Assembly: GCA_937873555.1 (NCBI GenBank)
Contig: CALMWN010000234.1
Span: forward strand, 1-26,378
Direction of reading: 5' to 3'
From: an uncultured Clostridia bacterium
Lineage (GTDB): Bacteria; Bacillota; Clostridia; Acetivibrionales; CALMWN01
DNA length: 26,378 bases
How positions within the stretch are numbered: position 1 is the first letter of the stretch; every line of letters begins with the position of its first letter. The position numbers were made by a program, and so were the translations under genes. Of the stretch, positions 16,669-25,137 are shown piece by piece. Under the pieces are notes generated by a model, which searched no databases, was not told the origin of the DNA, and saw only the letters and a list, made by a program, of their open reading frames with translations.

Positions 16669-17496
16669 GTGAAAAGTACATTGATTGCTGCACCGCTTTA
16701 CATTCTGAGGAAGGAATGCTCACAAGATTTGTTGGCTGTTCTTTCAAGACTTGGAACACTGGGCTTTAATGGAGTGGAGTTTTTGGGCTTTTTCGGCAAA
16801 AGCGCGGAGAGTGTTCGCGAAAAGATGGGGGAACTGAATATGGTTCCACTTGGAAACCATGTGGGATTCAGTGAATTTATATCGGATATACACAGTACAA
16901 TTGATTTTCATAAAAAGGTCGGATGCAGGCATATCACAATAGGTAATATTCCTCATAGCGGGCTTCCCGGCGGTGAAAAATTTCCTGAGACGATAAAACA
17001 ACTGACACAAATAGGCCGGATATGCAGGGATGAAGGGATCACACTTTTGTACCATAATCACGCAATTGAACTTACCCATAAAATTTACGGAAAATATATG
17101 TTTGAAGTGATACTTGATGAGATACCTGAAGATTACCTTGCATTGGAACCGGACTTAGGCTGGATGGCTATCGGTGGAGCCGATCCGGTCTTTTTCCTTG
17201 ACAAATACAGGAATCGTTGTCCAGTTATACATTTTAAGGATTTCTATGCCAGTGAAATATCAAAAATAGGAAATGTAGGAGATCTGGATCACAGGCGTGG
17301 AACAGCTGAAATGGGGTATTTTGAATTTCGACCGGTGGGGTATGGCATTGCGAATATTCCAGGTTATATACATAAAGTACTTGAATGCAATCCGGAATGG
17401 ATTGTTATGGATCATGATCTTGCATATGAGCGCAACAGTTTTGAAGACTTGCAGCTCAGCCAGTCATATGTCAGACAGCTACTCTCCATGATCTGA
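16669..17496 (+). CDS. Sugar phosphate isomerase/epimerase, TIM-barrel family (second copy type)
   Basis: A 275-residue TIM-barrel protein of the IolE/xylose isomerase-like superfamily. Candidate active-site residues are His129 and His131 in YHNHAIEL, Glu160 and Asp162 in LEPDLGW, His188 and Lys190 in IHFKDF, and Asp248/Asp250 in VMDHDLAYE. It differs from the isomerase at 10500-11426 and is not a recent duplicate of it. The start is GTG, six bases after GGAGA (16658-16662); the ATG two bases earlier is followed at once by a stop. It follows the regulator by 20 bases and is probably co-transcribed with the two-component system, which ties sensing to catabolism. Its substrate is unknown. Confidence 0.87.
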   Translation: MKSTLIAAPLYILRKECSQDLLAVLSRLGTLGFNGVEFLGFFGKSAESVREKMGELNMVPLGNHVGFSEFISDIHSTIDFHKKVGCRHITIGNIPHSGLPGGEKFPETIKQLTQIGRICRDEGITLLYHNHAIELTHKIYGKYMFEVILDEIPEDYLALEPDLGWMAIGGADPVFFLDKYRNRCPVIHFKDFYASEISKIGNVGDLDHRRGTAEMGYFEFRPVGYGIANIPGYIHKVLECNPEWIVMDHDLAYERNSFEDLQLSQSYVRQLLSMI

Positions 17497-17535
17497 CCGT
17501 CATTGCTGGAGAAACTGATAATGATCTTGGCGGGA

Positions 17536-17568
17536 ATATCCGCAAAAAAATATGCTAGGAACAAATAG
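17536..17568 (+). pseudogene. Relic of the 3' end of a YesN-type regulator gene (module B)
   Basis: In frame from 17536 the sequence reads ISAKKYARNK and then TAG, with a Gly codon just before (17533-17535). The intact regulator ends GVSAKSYARNK and TAA. From the Gly on, 9 of 11 residues agree, and 28 of 36 bases over the aligned codons including the stop. Upstream the similarity ends, so the rest of the gene is gone. It lies after the second isomerase and 18 bases before the terminator that precedes module B. It suggests module B once had its own two-component system; a local duplication of the intact gene's tail is the alternative. Confidence 0.7.
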
Positions 17569-17586
17569 ATTAAAATATTTCAAATA

Positions 17587-17625
17587 AAAACAGCTTGGCT
17601 ATTATAGATAGGAAAGCTGTTTTTT
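17587..17625 (+). terminator. Rho-independent terminator upstream of module B
   Basis: AAAACAGCTT (17587-17596) pairs with AAGCTGTTTT (17614-17623), a perfect 10-bp stem with a 17-base loop, ending in a T-run (17620-17625). It ends transcription from the two-component/isomerase operon before module B. Confidence 0.75.
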
Positions 17626-17651
17626 AGATTACTCCACTTTTTTAATATAAT
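17623..17651 (+). promoter_or_regulatory. Candidate sigma-A promoter for module B
   Basis: TTTAGA (17623-17628, 4 of 6 matches), a 17-base spacer and a perfect TATAAT (17646-17651). It would start transcription near 17658 and leave a leader of about 60 bases before the first permease. It overlaps the end of the terminator T-run. Confidence 0.45.
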
Positions 17652-17719
17652 TAGAATTTTATTTGTACAAAAAATCTAATATTATTAATAAAGAAATTAT
17701 AGTGGACGGAGGTAATGAT

Positions 17720-18685
17720 ATGGACCTGAAAACGACATTGCCGAAAACGAAACCACACACAACTGGCATTTCTGCCGTAAAACGCAGGAGACTAAGCCAG
17801 CTTGGGCAGGAGTATCTTACGGGATATATGTTTATTCTTCCGGCACTTATCTATATGCTGCTGCTGATTGGATACCCGATCGTATACAATATAGTCCTCA
17901 GTTTTCAGGATGTCTCTGCTTTTAACCTGGCAGCAGGTGGACAAAGACCTTTTATTGGATTGCAGAATTATAAAACGGTTTTTGCCGATGAAACCATGAA
18001 ATCAGCAATTTGGAATACTTTTTATTATACCGTATCATGCCTGGTGGTGCAGTTTTCTTTAGGTCTTATGTTTGCACTGCTTTTTCATCAAAAATTTGCG
18101 CTGGCAAAACCTCTAAGAGGTTTCCTGGTCATAAGCTGGATGATGCCGGTAACGGTAACCGCACTGCTTTTTAAGTATATGCTGAGTCCAGATGTAGGTA
18201 TAATAGATATTTTCCTGAAAGCGCTCGGAATCATCAATCAGCCGGTAGGCTGGATAATTAACCAGAGTACTGCCATATACGGACCCATTATTGCAAATTC
18301 ATGGGTCGGCGTTCCGTTCAATATGCTGATACTTACAACAGGTCTTGCGGGAATACCAGATGAGGTGTACGAAAGCTCTTCAATTGACGGTGCAAGCTCT
18401 TTTCAAAAATTCCTGCATATAACTCTGCCTCTGTTAAGGCCTGCCATGATGGCGGTACTGGTGCTTGGATTCGTATATACATTCAAAGTATTCGACCTGA
18501 TATTTGTAATGACGGGTGGAGGTCCAGTAAACGCTACCGAGGTATTTGCAACATTTGCCTACAAATTGTCCTTCAGATTTTACTATTTCGGTCAGGGGGC
18601 TGCAGTAGCCAATATTCTGTTCATTATATTGTTCTGCGTTGCTTTGGTTTACTTAAGACTTATAAACAAGGAGGAAACGATGTGA
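17720..18685 (+). CDS. Sugar ABC transporter permease, CUT1 family (module B, subunit 1)
   Basis: Paralogue of the permease at 2105-3070, with the same length of 321 residues and roughly nine residues in ten identical. The start is ATG 17720, six bases after GGAGGT (17708-17713); an upstream in-frame ATG at 17663 has no such site. The first 25 residues or so are hydrophilic and differ from module A, and similarity begins at RLSQLGQEYL. Six membrane helices are expected. The ATPase-contact loop reads YESSSIDG at residues 217-224. The stop codon overlaps the start of the next permease (TGATG). It forms the importer channel with the next gene. Confidence 0.94.
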   Translation: MDLKTTLPKTKPHTTGISAVKRRRLSQLGQEYLTGYMFILPALIYMLLLIGYPIVYNIVLSFQDVSAFNLAAGGQRPFIGLQNYKTVFADETMKSAIWNTFYYTVSCLVVQFSLGLMFALLFHQKFALAKPLRGFLVISWMMPVTVTALLFKYMLSPDVGIIDIFLKALGIINQPVGWIINQSTAIYGPIIANSWVGVPFNMLILTTGLAGIPDEVYESSSIDGASSFQKFLHITLPLLRPAMMAVLVLGFVYTFKVFDLIFVMTGGGPVNATEVFATFAYKLSFRFYYFGQGAAVANILFIILFCVALVYLRLINKEETM

Positions 18686-19530
18686 TGATGAATATTCTGA
18701 GAAAGCAGAGGGCAAAAAGCATTTTGATGAGCATTTTTGCACTTGCGGTATCATTCATATTCCTGTTTCCTCTTTACTGGATATTTACAAGCTCTTTAAA
18801 GGGCGATGCGGAAATTTTCAGGAAGCCTCCGACACTTTTTCCTCATCAAATCTTCACTGATGGATATTTTGGGCAGCTTACAGGCAAACATTCGGTATTG
18901 ATTTCTGCGAAGAATTCCCTTACAATTGCCATCAGTTCAATGGCTATCTCGTTCTTTCTTGCTGTTCCTGCAGCATACGGAATTTCACGTTTCAAGGTTC
19001 CGGGCGGAAAGTCACTTATAATGACATTTCTTGTTACTCAGATGTTGCCTGCATCATTGATATTAACCCCATTGTTTCTGACATTTTCAAAGCTGAAGCT
19101 TCTTAATACATACCTTGCTCCTATTCTTGCAGTAACAACAATAACGATACCATTTACGCTTCTCGTATTGAGACCTATGTTTATGGCCTGCCCGGCGGAG
19201 ATCGAGGAATCAGCCAGGATTGACGGGTGCAATCGGTTCACAGCATTTCTCCGTGTCGTTCTCCCGATTATAAAGCCCGGTCTGGTTACAGTCTGCTGCT
19301 TTGGTTTTGTACATGGCTGGAATGATCTGGTCTATTCGCTGACATTCAACACCAACAATGCACTTTTCCCTATGACGACTGCCATATATAATCTTATGAA
19401 CGAGTACGGCATTCGCTGGAACTGGATTATGGCATATGGCTGCATGCTCGTCACACCTCCGATTGTAATATTTGTAACAGCCCAGAAATATGTTATTAGC
19501 GGTATGGTTGGCGGAGCGGTTAAAGGCTGA
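18685..19530 (+). CDS. Sugar ABC transporter permease, CUT1 family (module B, subunit 2)
   Basis: Paralogue of 3072-3917, 281 residues if it begins at ATG 18685, which overlaps the previous stop by one base. AAGGAGGA (18668-18675) is nine bases upstream. GTG 18682 and ATG 18688 are possible alternatives; ATG 18685 gives the same length and alignment (MxNILRKQ) as module A. The EAA loop reads EESARIDG, and the protein ends GMVGGAVKG like its paralogue. The tight overlap indicates translational coupling, so the two subunits are made in equal amounts. Confidence 0.93.
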   Translation: MMNILRKQRAKSILMSIFALAVSFIFLFPLYWIFTSSLKGDAEIFRKPPTLFPHQIFTDGYFGQLTGKHSVLISAKNSLTIAISSMAISFFLAVPAAYGISRFKVPGGKSLIMTFLVTQMLPASLILTPLFLTFSKLKLLNTYLAPILAVTTITIPFTLLVLRPMFMACPAEIEESARIDGCNRFTAFLRVVLPIIKPGLVTVCCFGFVHGWNDLVYSLTFNTNNALFPMTTAIYNLMNEYGIRWNWIMAYGCMLVTPPIVIFVTAQKYVISGMVGGAVKG

Positions 19531-19563
19531 TCTTAGATTTAAAATCAGAAAAAGGCTTTTAAT

Positions 19564-19576
19564 TAGTTGACATAAA
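19564..19576 (+). promoter_or_regulatory. Conserved TTGACA-containing element upstream of the module B binding-protein gene
   Basis: TAGTTGACATAAA is identical to 3938-3950 in module A and ends 37 bases before the start codon. CAAAAT, 18 bases after TTGACA, is a possible weak -10 box, but it has no counterpart in module A. Function is unproven. Confidence 0.3.
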
Positions 19577-19613
19577 GGTGTTCAAATTCCCAAAATGATA
19601 AGGAGGTATCTCA

Positions 19614-20912
19614 ATGAAAAGAACAATTTCCATCGTACTTGCGGTAATCATGGTGTTAATGCTGTTTTCAGGATGTTCGGCAAAACAACAGCAACAATCT
19701 GCATCACCTGCTTCTCAAACGTCAACATCATCGGCTGCACCTGCAGCGTCAAAACCCGTCCAGAAGGCTCAACTCACATTCTGGCACTACTTTACACTTT
19801 CTACTTATGACACTATTGCACAATTCATCAAGGATTACAACGCTTCAGACAAAGGAAAGGCAGTAATAACCGAGCAATACATTCCTCGAAATGAGCTGCT
19901 TAAGAGATATACACTTGGCGTAGTATCAAATGAACTGCCTGACATAGCAATGGTAGATAACCCTGACAGTTGTTCATTCGCAGCAATGGGCATGTTTGCA
20001 GATATCACAGATAAATTCAAAACATGGAGTGATAACAAATATCAGCCGGGGCCCTTGAATTCCGGAGTCTATAATAATAAACAGTATACATTGCCGATAC
20101 GAAGCAACTGTCTTTCACTATGGACGAATAATGCAATGATGAGTGCAGCAGGAATTGACAAGCTTCCCACCACATGGGATGAATTGGATGCTGCCTGTCA
20201 GAAGCTTCAGAAGGCAAACTCCAAAGTATACCCTCTGGCGTTTGCAGCTGTGAAGAGTGAAGAAGGAACCTTCCAGTTCCTGCCGTTCCTTCAGTCCACC
20301 GGGGCCGATGTAAACAATATTGGTTCTTCTGAAGGAGTCAAAGCATTTACATATATAACCAATCTGGTTAAGAACAAATATGTGAGTGCTGAGTGCATCA
20401 ACTGGACGCAAAACGATGTCGAGAAACAGTTTGCATCAGGAAATGCGGCTATGATGGTCAACGGCTGCTGGCATATTCCAAATATGGCAAAAGATGCGCC
20501 GGATTTAAAGTATACCGTTGTATATATTCCAAAGGATAAACAATTTACCTCCAGTATGGGAGGTGAGAATCTCGGGATCACAAAGGCAACCAAAAATATT
20601 GATGCTTCATGGGATTTCCTGACATGGGTGCTCGGAACAGATAACAGTGTGAAATTCAATGTAGTCTCAGGGACAATCTCTCCACATTCCAATGCGACAG
20701 CTGAAATGCAATATCCTAAGGATCCTGTTATGAAGGTATTTATCGAACAGCTTGCTTATGCTGTTCCGCGCGGACCGCATCCAAAATGGCCTGAACTTTC
20801 CGCGGCTGTTCAGGATGCTATCCAGCAGAGCATCACCGGTGCAAAAACTCCTGAGACGGCAGCCAAGGATGCAGCAGCTAAGATTACACAGGTAAATGCA
20901 TCAATAAAATAA
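19614..20912 (+). CDS. Extracellular sugar-binding lipoprotein of an ABC transporter (module B)
   Basis: Paralogue of 3991-5286, 432 residues. It has a lipoprotein signal with LFSGC and lipid-carrying Cys21, then a Ser/Ala/Gln-rich linker, and a family 1 binding-protein fold starting TFWHYFTLS. AAGGAGG lies just upstream of the ATG. Most differences from module A lie in the signal and linker, with scattered surface changes such as GGEN(I/L)GITKA and STGADVNN versus SAGANVNN. The two receptors may bind the same or closely related sugars. In a matched 60-base segment module B uses fewer G/C-ending codons (6 of 20) than module A (12 of 20). Confidence 0.95.
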   Translation: MKRTISIVLAVIMVLMLFSGCSAKQQQQSASPASQTSTSSAAPAASKPVQKAQLTFWHYFTLSTYDTIAQFIKDYNASDKGKAVITEQYIPRNELLKRYTLGVVSNELPDIAMVDNPDSCSFAAMGMFADITDKFKTWSDNKYQPGPLNSGVYNNKQYTLPIRSNCLSLWTNNAMMSAAGIDKLPTTWDELDAACQKLQKANSKVYPLAFAAVKSEEGTFQFLPFLQSTGADVNNIGSSEGVKAFTYITNLVKNKYVSAECINWTQNDVEKQFASGNAAMMVNGCWHIPNMAKDAPDLKYTVVYIPKDKQFTSSMGGENLGITKATKNIDASWDFLTWVLGTDNSVKFNVVSGTISPHSNATAEMQYPKDPVMKVFIEQLAYAVPRGPHPKWPELSAAVQDAIQQSITGAKTPETAAKDAAAKITQVNASIK

Positions 20913-20928
20913 AATCGGAACATTTAAT

Positions 20929-20970
20929 TTGCCGCAAATTCACTATCTTAGGATTCTGGATTTGCGGCAA
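20929..20970 (+). promoter_or_regulatory. Conserved intercistronic stem-loop between binding protein and GH31a (module B)
   Basis: TTGCCGCAAAT (20929-20939) pairs perfectly with ATTTGCGGCAA (20960-20970), enclosing a 20-base loop, with no U-run after it. It is the counterpart of 5312-5355. The loop sequence differs between copies while the stem is kept, which supports an RNA function such as protecting the binding-protein message. Confidence 0.65.
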
Positions 20971-21008
20971 GATAATATCAATGCCAAACTTGAAAGGACT
21001 GACGAAGT

Positions 21009-23027
21009 ATGGGCAGATTTGACAGGCCTTTGTTTAAAGGCAATGGTTGGGTGGAAGGAAAACGTATTTACTGGGAAGGCGAAGGAGAGGTCATGTGGCT
21101 TGAGCCATACGGGAAAAACAGTCTGAGATTCCGTGCTTCAAAGAGCCTGCATATCAAAGAGGATCTTGACTGGACCCTTCTGCCTCCGAATGAGGATGAT
21201 GCGGTTATTGATGTAACCGATGAAAAGGCTGTTATAAGGAATGGTAAAATATGGGCTGAGGTATTCGGAGATGGTACCGTCAATTATTATGATCATACAG
21301 GCAAAGATTTGTTAAGGGAGTTCTGGATTGATGAGAGGGAGATTACAATTTCACTCCGCAGAGGCCGTGAGTACCGTGCCATATCAAGTGAAGCATTTGA
21401 AATAGATTTATACTTCAAGGCAAATCCTGATGAGCATTTCCACGGTATGGGACAGGACCCCAACGATTGCTTCGACCTGAAAGGTTCAACAATACCGCTT
21501 GAACAGAAAAATACAAAATGCACAGTCCCGTTTGCGATATCAAACATCGGGTATGGTTTTTTATGGAACAATCCGGCAATTGGGCGGGTTGAATTTGTCA
21601 ACAACCATACCTTGTGGCATGCAGATGCTGCCAAACAGATAGATTATATAATTATTGCCGGTGACGAACCAGCGGAAATCATGCATCAATATACTGAAAT
21701 CACAGGACGGGCGCCGGTACTTCCGGAGTGGGCGGCAGGCTTCTGGCAGTGCAAGCTTCGTTATGAGACACAGGAAGAACTGCTGGAGGTGGCACGTGAA
21801 TATAAACGTAAGAATATTCCTGTTTCGGTTATCGTATGTGATTATTTTCATTGGACTGCGCAGGGGGAATGGAAGTTCGACTCTTCACGGTGGCCTGACC
21901 CGAAGGCAATGGTAGACGAACTCAATGAGATGGAAATGCGCCTTATGGTATCTGTATGGCCCACAGTAGATACCCGCAGTGAGAATTATGTTTATATGAG
22001 GAATAAAAATTATCTTGTCAGGGCAGAACGGGGGACATCGCTTTTTAAAATCATGCATGGCGCCGATACCTTCTATGATGCAATGCATCCAGGTGCGCGC
22101 AGCTTCGTATGGGGACGTGTAAAACAAAATTATTATGATTATGGAATAAAGATGTTCTGGTTGGATGAATCGGAACCGAGCTTTACTCCATATCATTATG
22201 ACAATGTCCGCTATTATATGGGCAATGGTTCAGAGGTCTCAAACATATATCCGTTCTATTATGCAAAAACATTCCATGACGGTATGAAAGCTGCAGGAGA
22301 GACTGAAGTTGTAAACCTTCTCAGGTGCGCATGGCTCGGTTCACAAAGGCAGAGCATAGTAGTATGGTCCGGGGACATCGCTTCAACCTTCGGCAGCCTC
22401 CGCAAGCAGATCAAGGCCGGACTTAATTTCTCCTTCAGCGGAATACCATGGTGGACGACAGATATCGGCGGCTTCTTTAACGGTGACCCGGAGGATGAAA
22501 ATTTCCGCGAGCTGCTGGTACGCTGGTTTGCTTTTGGTGCCTTCTGTCCGATATTCAGACTTCATGGCTTCCGGCTTCCATACAAGGATGTGAACCGCTA
22601 TGACCCGAACTCATACAATCGTTCAGGCGGGCCCAACGAGGTATGGAGCTATGGAGAAGATAACTACAAGATTCTCGTTGACTTTATTTCCCTGCGTCAA
22701 CGCCTGTTGCCTTACATTATGGAACAGATGAAAAAAGCTGCTGCAGACGGTACCCCTGTGATGCGTCCACTCCTGTATGACTTCCCGGAAGATGAGACAG
22801 CGTATCCTATCTTTGATGAGTACATGTTCGGTCCGGACATATTGGTTGCTCCGGTTATCAATGACGGACAGCGCAGCAGAGATGTGTACCTGCCGGAGGG
22901 TGCCGGCTGGACGGATCCGTATACGGGTAAAACCTATAATGGAGGGGTTACAGTAATGGTAGAAGCTCCAATGGAAAGAATCCCTCTGTTTCTTAAGAAC
23001 GGAGTGAAGCTTCCTATCATTAAATAA
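21009..23027 (+). CDS. GH31 glycosidase, alpha-xylosidase/alpha-glucosidase type (GH31a, module B)
   Basis: A 672-residue paralogue of the enzyme at 5391-7409, with the same domain order: beta-sandwich, (beta/alpha)8 barrel from about residue 240, C-terminal beta domain. Catalytic residues are conserved: nucleophile Asp386 in FWLDESEP and acid/base Asp456 in VWSGD. There is no signal peptide, so it acts in the cytoplasm on imported oligosaccharide. GAAAGGAC about ten bases before the ATG is shared by both copies. GH31b follows after 25 bases. Changes from module A are scattered and often conservative. Specificity between alpha-xylose and alpha-glucose cannot be settled by eye. Confidence 0.93.
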   Translation: MGRFDRPLFKGNGWVEGKRIYWEGEGEVMWLEPYGKNSLRFRASKSLHIKEDLDWTLLPPNEDDAVIDVTDEKAVIRNGKIWAEVFGDGTVNYYDHTGKDLLREFWIDEREITISLRRGREYRAISSEAFEIDLYFKANPDEHFHGMGQDPNDCFDLKGSTIPLEQKNTKCTVPFAISNIGYGFLWNNPAIGRVEFVNNHTLWHADAAKQIDYIIIAGDEPAEIMHQYTEITGRAPVLPEWAAGFWQCKLRYETQEELLEVAREYKRKNIPVSVIVCDYFHWTAQGEWKFDSSRWPDPKAMVDELNEMEMRLMVSVWPTVDTRSENYVYMRNKNYLVRAERGTSLFKIMHGADTFYDAMHPGARSFVWGRVKQNYYDYGIKMFWLDESEPSFTPYHYDNVRYYMGNGSEVSNIYPFYYAKTFHDGMKAAGETEVVNLLRCAWLGSQRQSIVVWSGDIASTFGSLRKQIKAGLNFSFSGIPWWTTDIGGFFNGDPEDENFRELLVRWFAFGAFCPIFRLHGFRLPYKDVNRYDPNSYNRSGGPNEVWSYGEDNYKILVDFISLRQRLLPYIMEQMKKAAADGTPVMRPLLYDFPEDETAYPIFDEYMFGPDILVAPVINDGQRSRDVYLPEGAGWTDPYTGKTYNGGVTVMVEAPMERIPLFLKNGVKLPIIK

Positions 23028-23052
23028 GTTAGAATTCAAGGAGGCATATTGA

Positions 23053-25029
23053 ATGAATTTTTTCAGAACGGACGGTTCCCGTATTATCTGGGAACGTGAA
23101 GGTGAAATTGTGTGGATCGAACCTTTTGGCAGGGATGCCGTAAGGTTCCGTGCATCAAAGAATATGCGCATATCTACCGAGGAATGGGGGGGTATTATAC
23201 CACAGCCTGAAGTAAAAGCAGAGATTATAGTGGAGAACGATATGGTGCTCCTGAAAAACGGTAAAGTCACCTGTGAGGTGCTTTCAGACGGCAGGGTGTG
23301 TTATAAGGACCAAAGCGGTGCTGTGGTTCTTGAGGAATTCTACAGAGACCGCAGGGTAAGTATTGCGCCCATTCGCCCGGCTAGGTGCTACAGAGCTATT
23401 TCAAGCGATGCGTTTGAAACCGATGTTTACTTTAAAGCCAACAGGGAAGAGCACTTCTATGGAATGGGACAGTATTTGAATGACTGCCTCAATCTGAAGG
23501 GTGCTTCCCTGGAACTGGCACAGAAAAACACACAGTGCTCTATCCCATTCCTGCTTTCCTCAAGAGGCTATGGTTTTTTATGGAACAACCCATCCATCGG
23601 TAGAGCTGAGCTGGCGACAAACCATACTTTATGGCATTCCGACGGAACACGCCAAATTGACTATATCGTATTTTGCGAAGATACTCCTGCAAAAATCGTG
23701 GAAAAGTATTCTGAAATTTCAGGGCGTGCCCCAAAATTCCCAGAATGGGCAAGCGGTCTCTGGCAGTCCAAGCTCCGGTACCTGACACAGGAGGAACTGC
23801 TTGAGGTTGCCCGAGAGCACAAGAAGAGAGGACTGCCTGTTTCAGTCATCGTTTGTGATTATTTCCACTGGCCACAGCAGGGAGACTGGAAATTTGACCT
23901 GAAAAAATGGCCCGATCCAAAGGCGATGTGTGATGAATTGGAGAAGCTCGGAATGAAGCTGATGGTGTCAATCTGGCCAACTGTTGATCCCGAGAGTGAA
24001 AATTTTGATGAGATGCGGGACAGGGGATACCTCATGCGGACGGAACAGGGTGTGCAGTCGGTATTCCTGTACCTCGGACCGGAAATGTATTATGATGCGA
24101 CAAATCCCGGTGCGCAGAAGTTCATCTGGAATGCAGCAAAAAAGAACTACTTTGACCTTGGAGTAAAGATGTTCTGGCTGGATGAAGCAGAGCCTGAGAT
24201 GCGTCCATATGCCTACCAGAACGTCCGCTACTTTTTAGGCAATGGACGTGAGGTTTCAAACATATACCCTTTGATGCATGCAAAGGCGTTTTATGATGGT
24301 ATGACAGAAGAGGAAGAAAAGGACATAGCAAACCTGATCCGCTGCTGCTGGATAGGCAGCCAGCGTTACGGGGTGGTAATGTGGTCGGGGGACTGCCCGT
24401 CTACCTTCGAGAACCTGCGCCACCAGGTCAAAGCTGCATTGAATATAGGTATTGCCGGTATTCCATGGTGGACATCGGATATTGGCGGATTTTTTGATGG
24501 AGATGCCAATGACCCGTCATTCCGTGAACTCATGGTCCGCTGGTATCAGTTCGGTGCTTTCTGCCCTGTTTTCCGTATGCATGGCTACCGCAGGCCCTAT
24601 ACTGTAAAGGTCGGCGGACAGGGAACCGGAGCACCGAATGAAATATGGAGTTATGGTGAGGAAGTTTACGGGATAATGAAAAAGTGGCTGATGATACGTG
24701 AAAAGCTTCGCCCGTATATAATGAAGCAGATGGATGCTGCACACAAATCCGGTACTCCGGTTATGAGACCGCTGTTCTATGACTTTCCACAGGATGCGGG
24801 TGCCTGGGAAGTTGAGGATCAATACATGTTCGGGCCGGATATCCTGGTAGCACCTGTTGTCAGCGAGGGACAGCGTGAACGCAGTGTATATCTGCCTTCC
24901 GGAGCAGTATGGAAAAATCCGTACACAGGTGAAAAGCTGATGGGCGGTTCTGCTATCACAGTATCCGCACCGCTGGATCAAATCCCTTTGTTCTTCCGGG
25001 ATGGCAGCTCATTGCCCGAGATTGAATAA
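23053..25029 (+). CDS. GH31 glycosidase (GH31b, module B)
   Basis: A 658-residue retaining alpha-glycosidase related to GH31a but clearly distinct. The ATG follows AAGGAGG (23038-23044). The barrel begins near PEWASGLWQ (Trp232). The nucleophile is Asp377 in FWLDEAEPE and the acid/base is Asp447 in MWSGD. The C-terminus reads LPEIE, parallel to LPIIK of GH31a. No signal peptide. It follows GH31a by 25 bases and is probably co-translated. It is the intact counterpart of the pseudogene at 7434-8093, so the cell may now depend on this copy. Two related enzymes in one operon may act on different linkages or chain positions; this is inferred. Confidence 0.93.
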   Translation: MNFFRTDGSRIIWEREGEIVWIEPFGRDAVRFRASKNMRISTEEWGGIIPQPEVKAEIIVENDMVLLKNGKVTCEVLSDGRVCYKDQSGAVVLEEFYRDRRVSIAPIRPARCYRAISSDAFETDVYFKANREEHFYGMGQYLNDCLNLKGASLELAQKNTQCSIPFLLSSRGYGFLWNNPSIGRAELATNHTLWHSDGTRQIDYIVFCEDTPAKIVEKYSEISGRAPKFPEWASGLWQSKLRYLTQEELLEVAREHKKRGLPVSVIVCDYFHWPQQGDWKFDLKKWPDPKAMCDELEKLGMKLMVSIWPTVDPESENFDEMRDRGYLMRTEQGVQSVFLYLGPEMYYDATNPGAQKFIWNAAKKNYFDLGVKMFWLDEAEPEMRPYAYQNVRYFLGNGREVSNIYPLMHAKAFYDGMTEEEEKDIANLIRCCWIGSQRYGVVMWSGDCPSTFENLRHQVKAALNIGIAGIPWWTSDIGGFFDGDANDPSFRELMVRWYQFGAFCPVFRMHGYRRPYTVKVGGQGTGAPNEIWSYGEEVYGIMKKWLMIREKLRPYIMKQMDAAHKSGTPVMRPLFYDFPQDAGAWEVEDQYMFGPDILVAPVVSEGQRERSVYLPSGAVWKNPYTGEKLMGGSAITVSAPLDQIPLFFRDGSSLPEIE

Positions 25030-25075
25030 ACTTGCATAGGCATGATTGTTTTAAATCATTATGTTTCAGCCAATT

Positions 25076-25112
25076 GACGGTATCGCCAAATCACAGGCGA
25101 TACCGTCTTTTT
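25076..25112 (+). terminator. Terminator-like hairpin between GH31b and GH31c (module B)
   Basis: GACGGTATCGCC (25076-25087) pairs perfectly with GGCGATACCGTC (25096-25107) across an 8-base loop, followed by five T. This is a textbook terminator, but GH31c starts 25 bases later, leaving no room for a separate promoter. It may therefore limit, rather than end, transcription. The 17 bases leading into it (25063-25079) are identical in module A. Confidence 0.8.
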
Positions 25113-25137
25113 AAAAAAAGTGGGAGGAGATGAATAT

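Noticed and set aside
22623..23270. Minus-strand frame of 215 codons spanning the GH31a/GH31b boundary
   Set aside because: It is antisense to two certain enzymes and reads as low-information shadow sequence.
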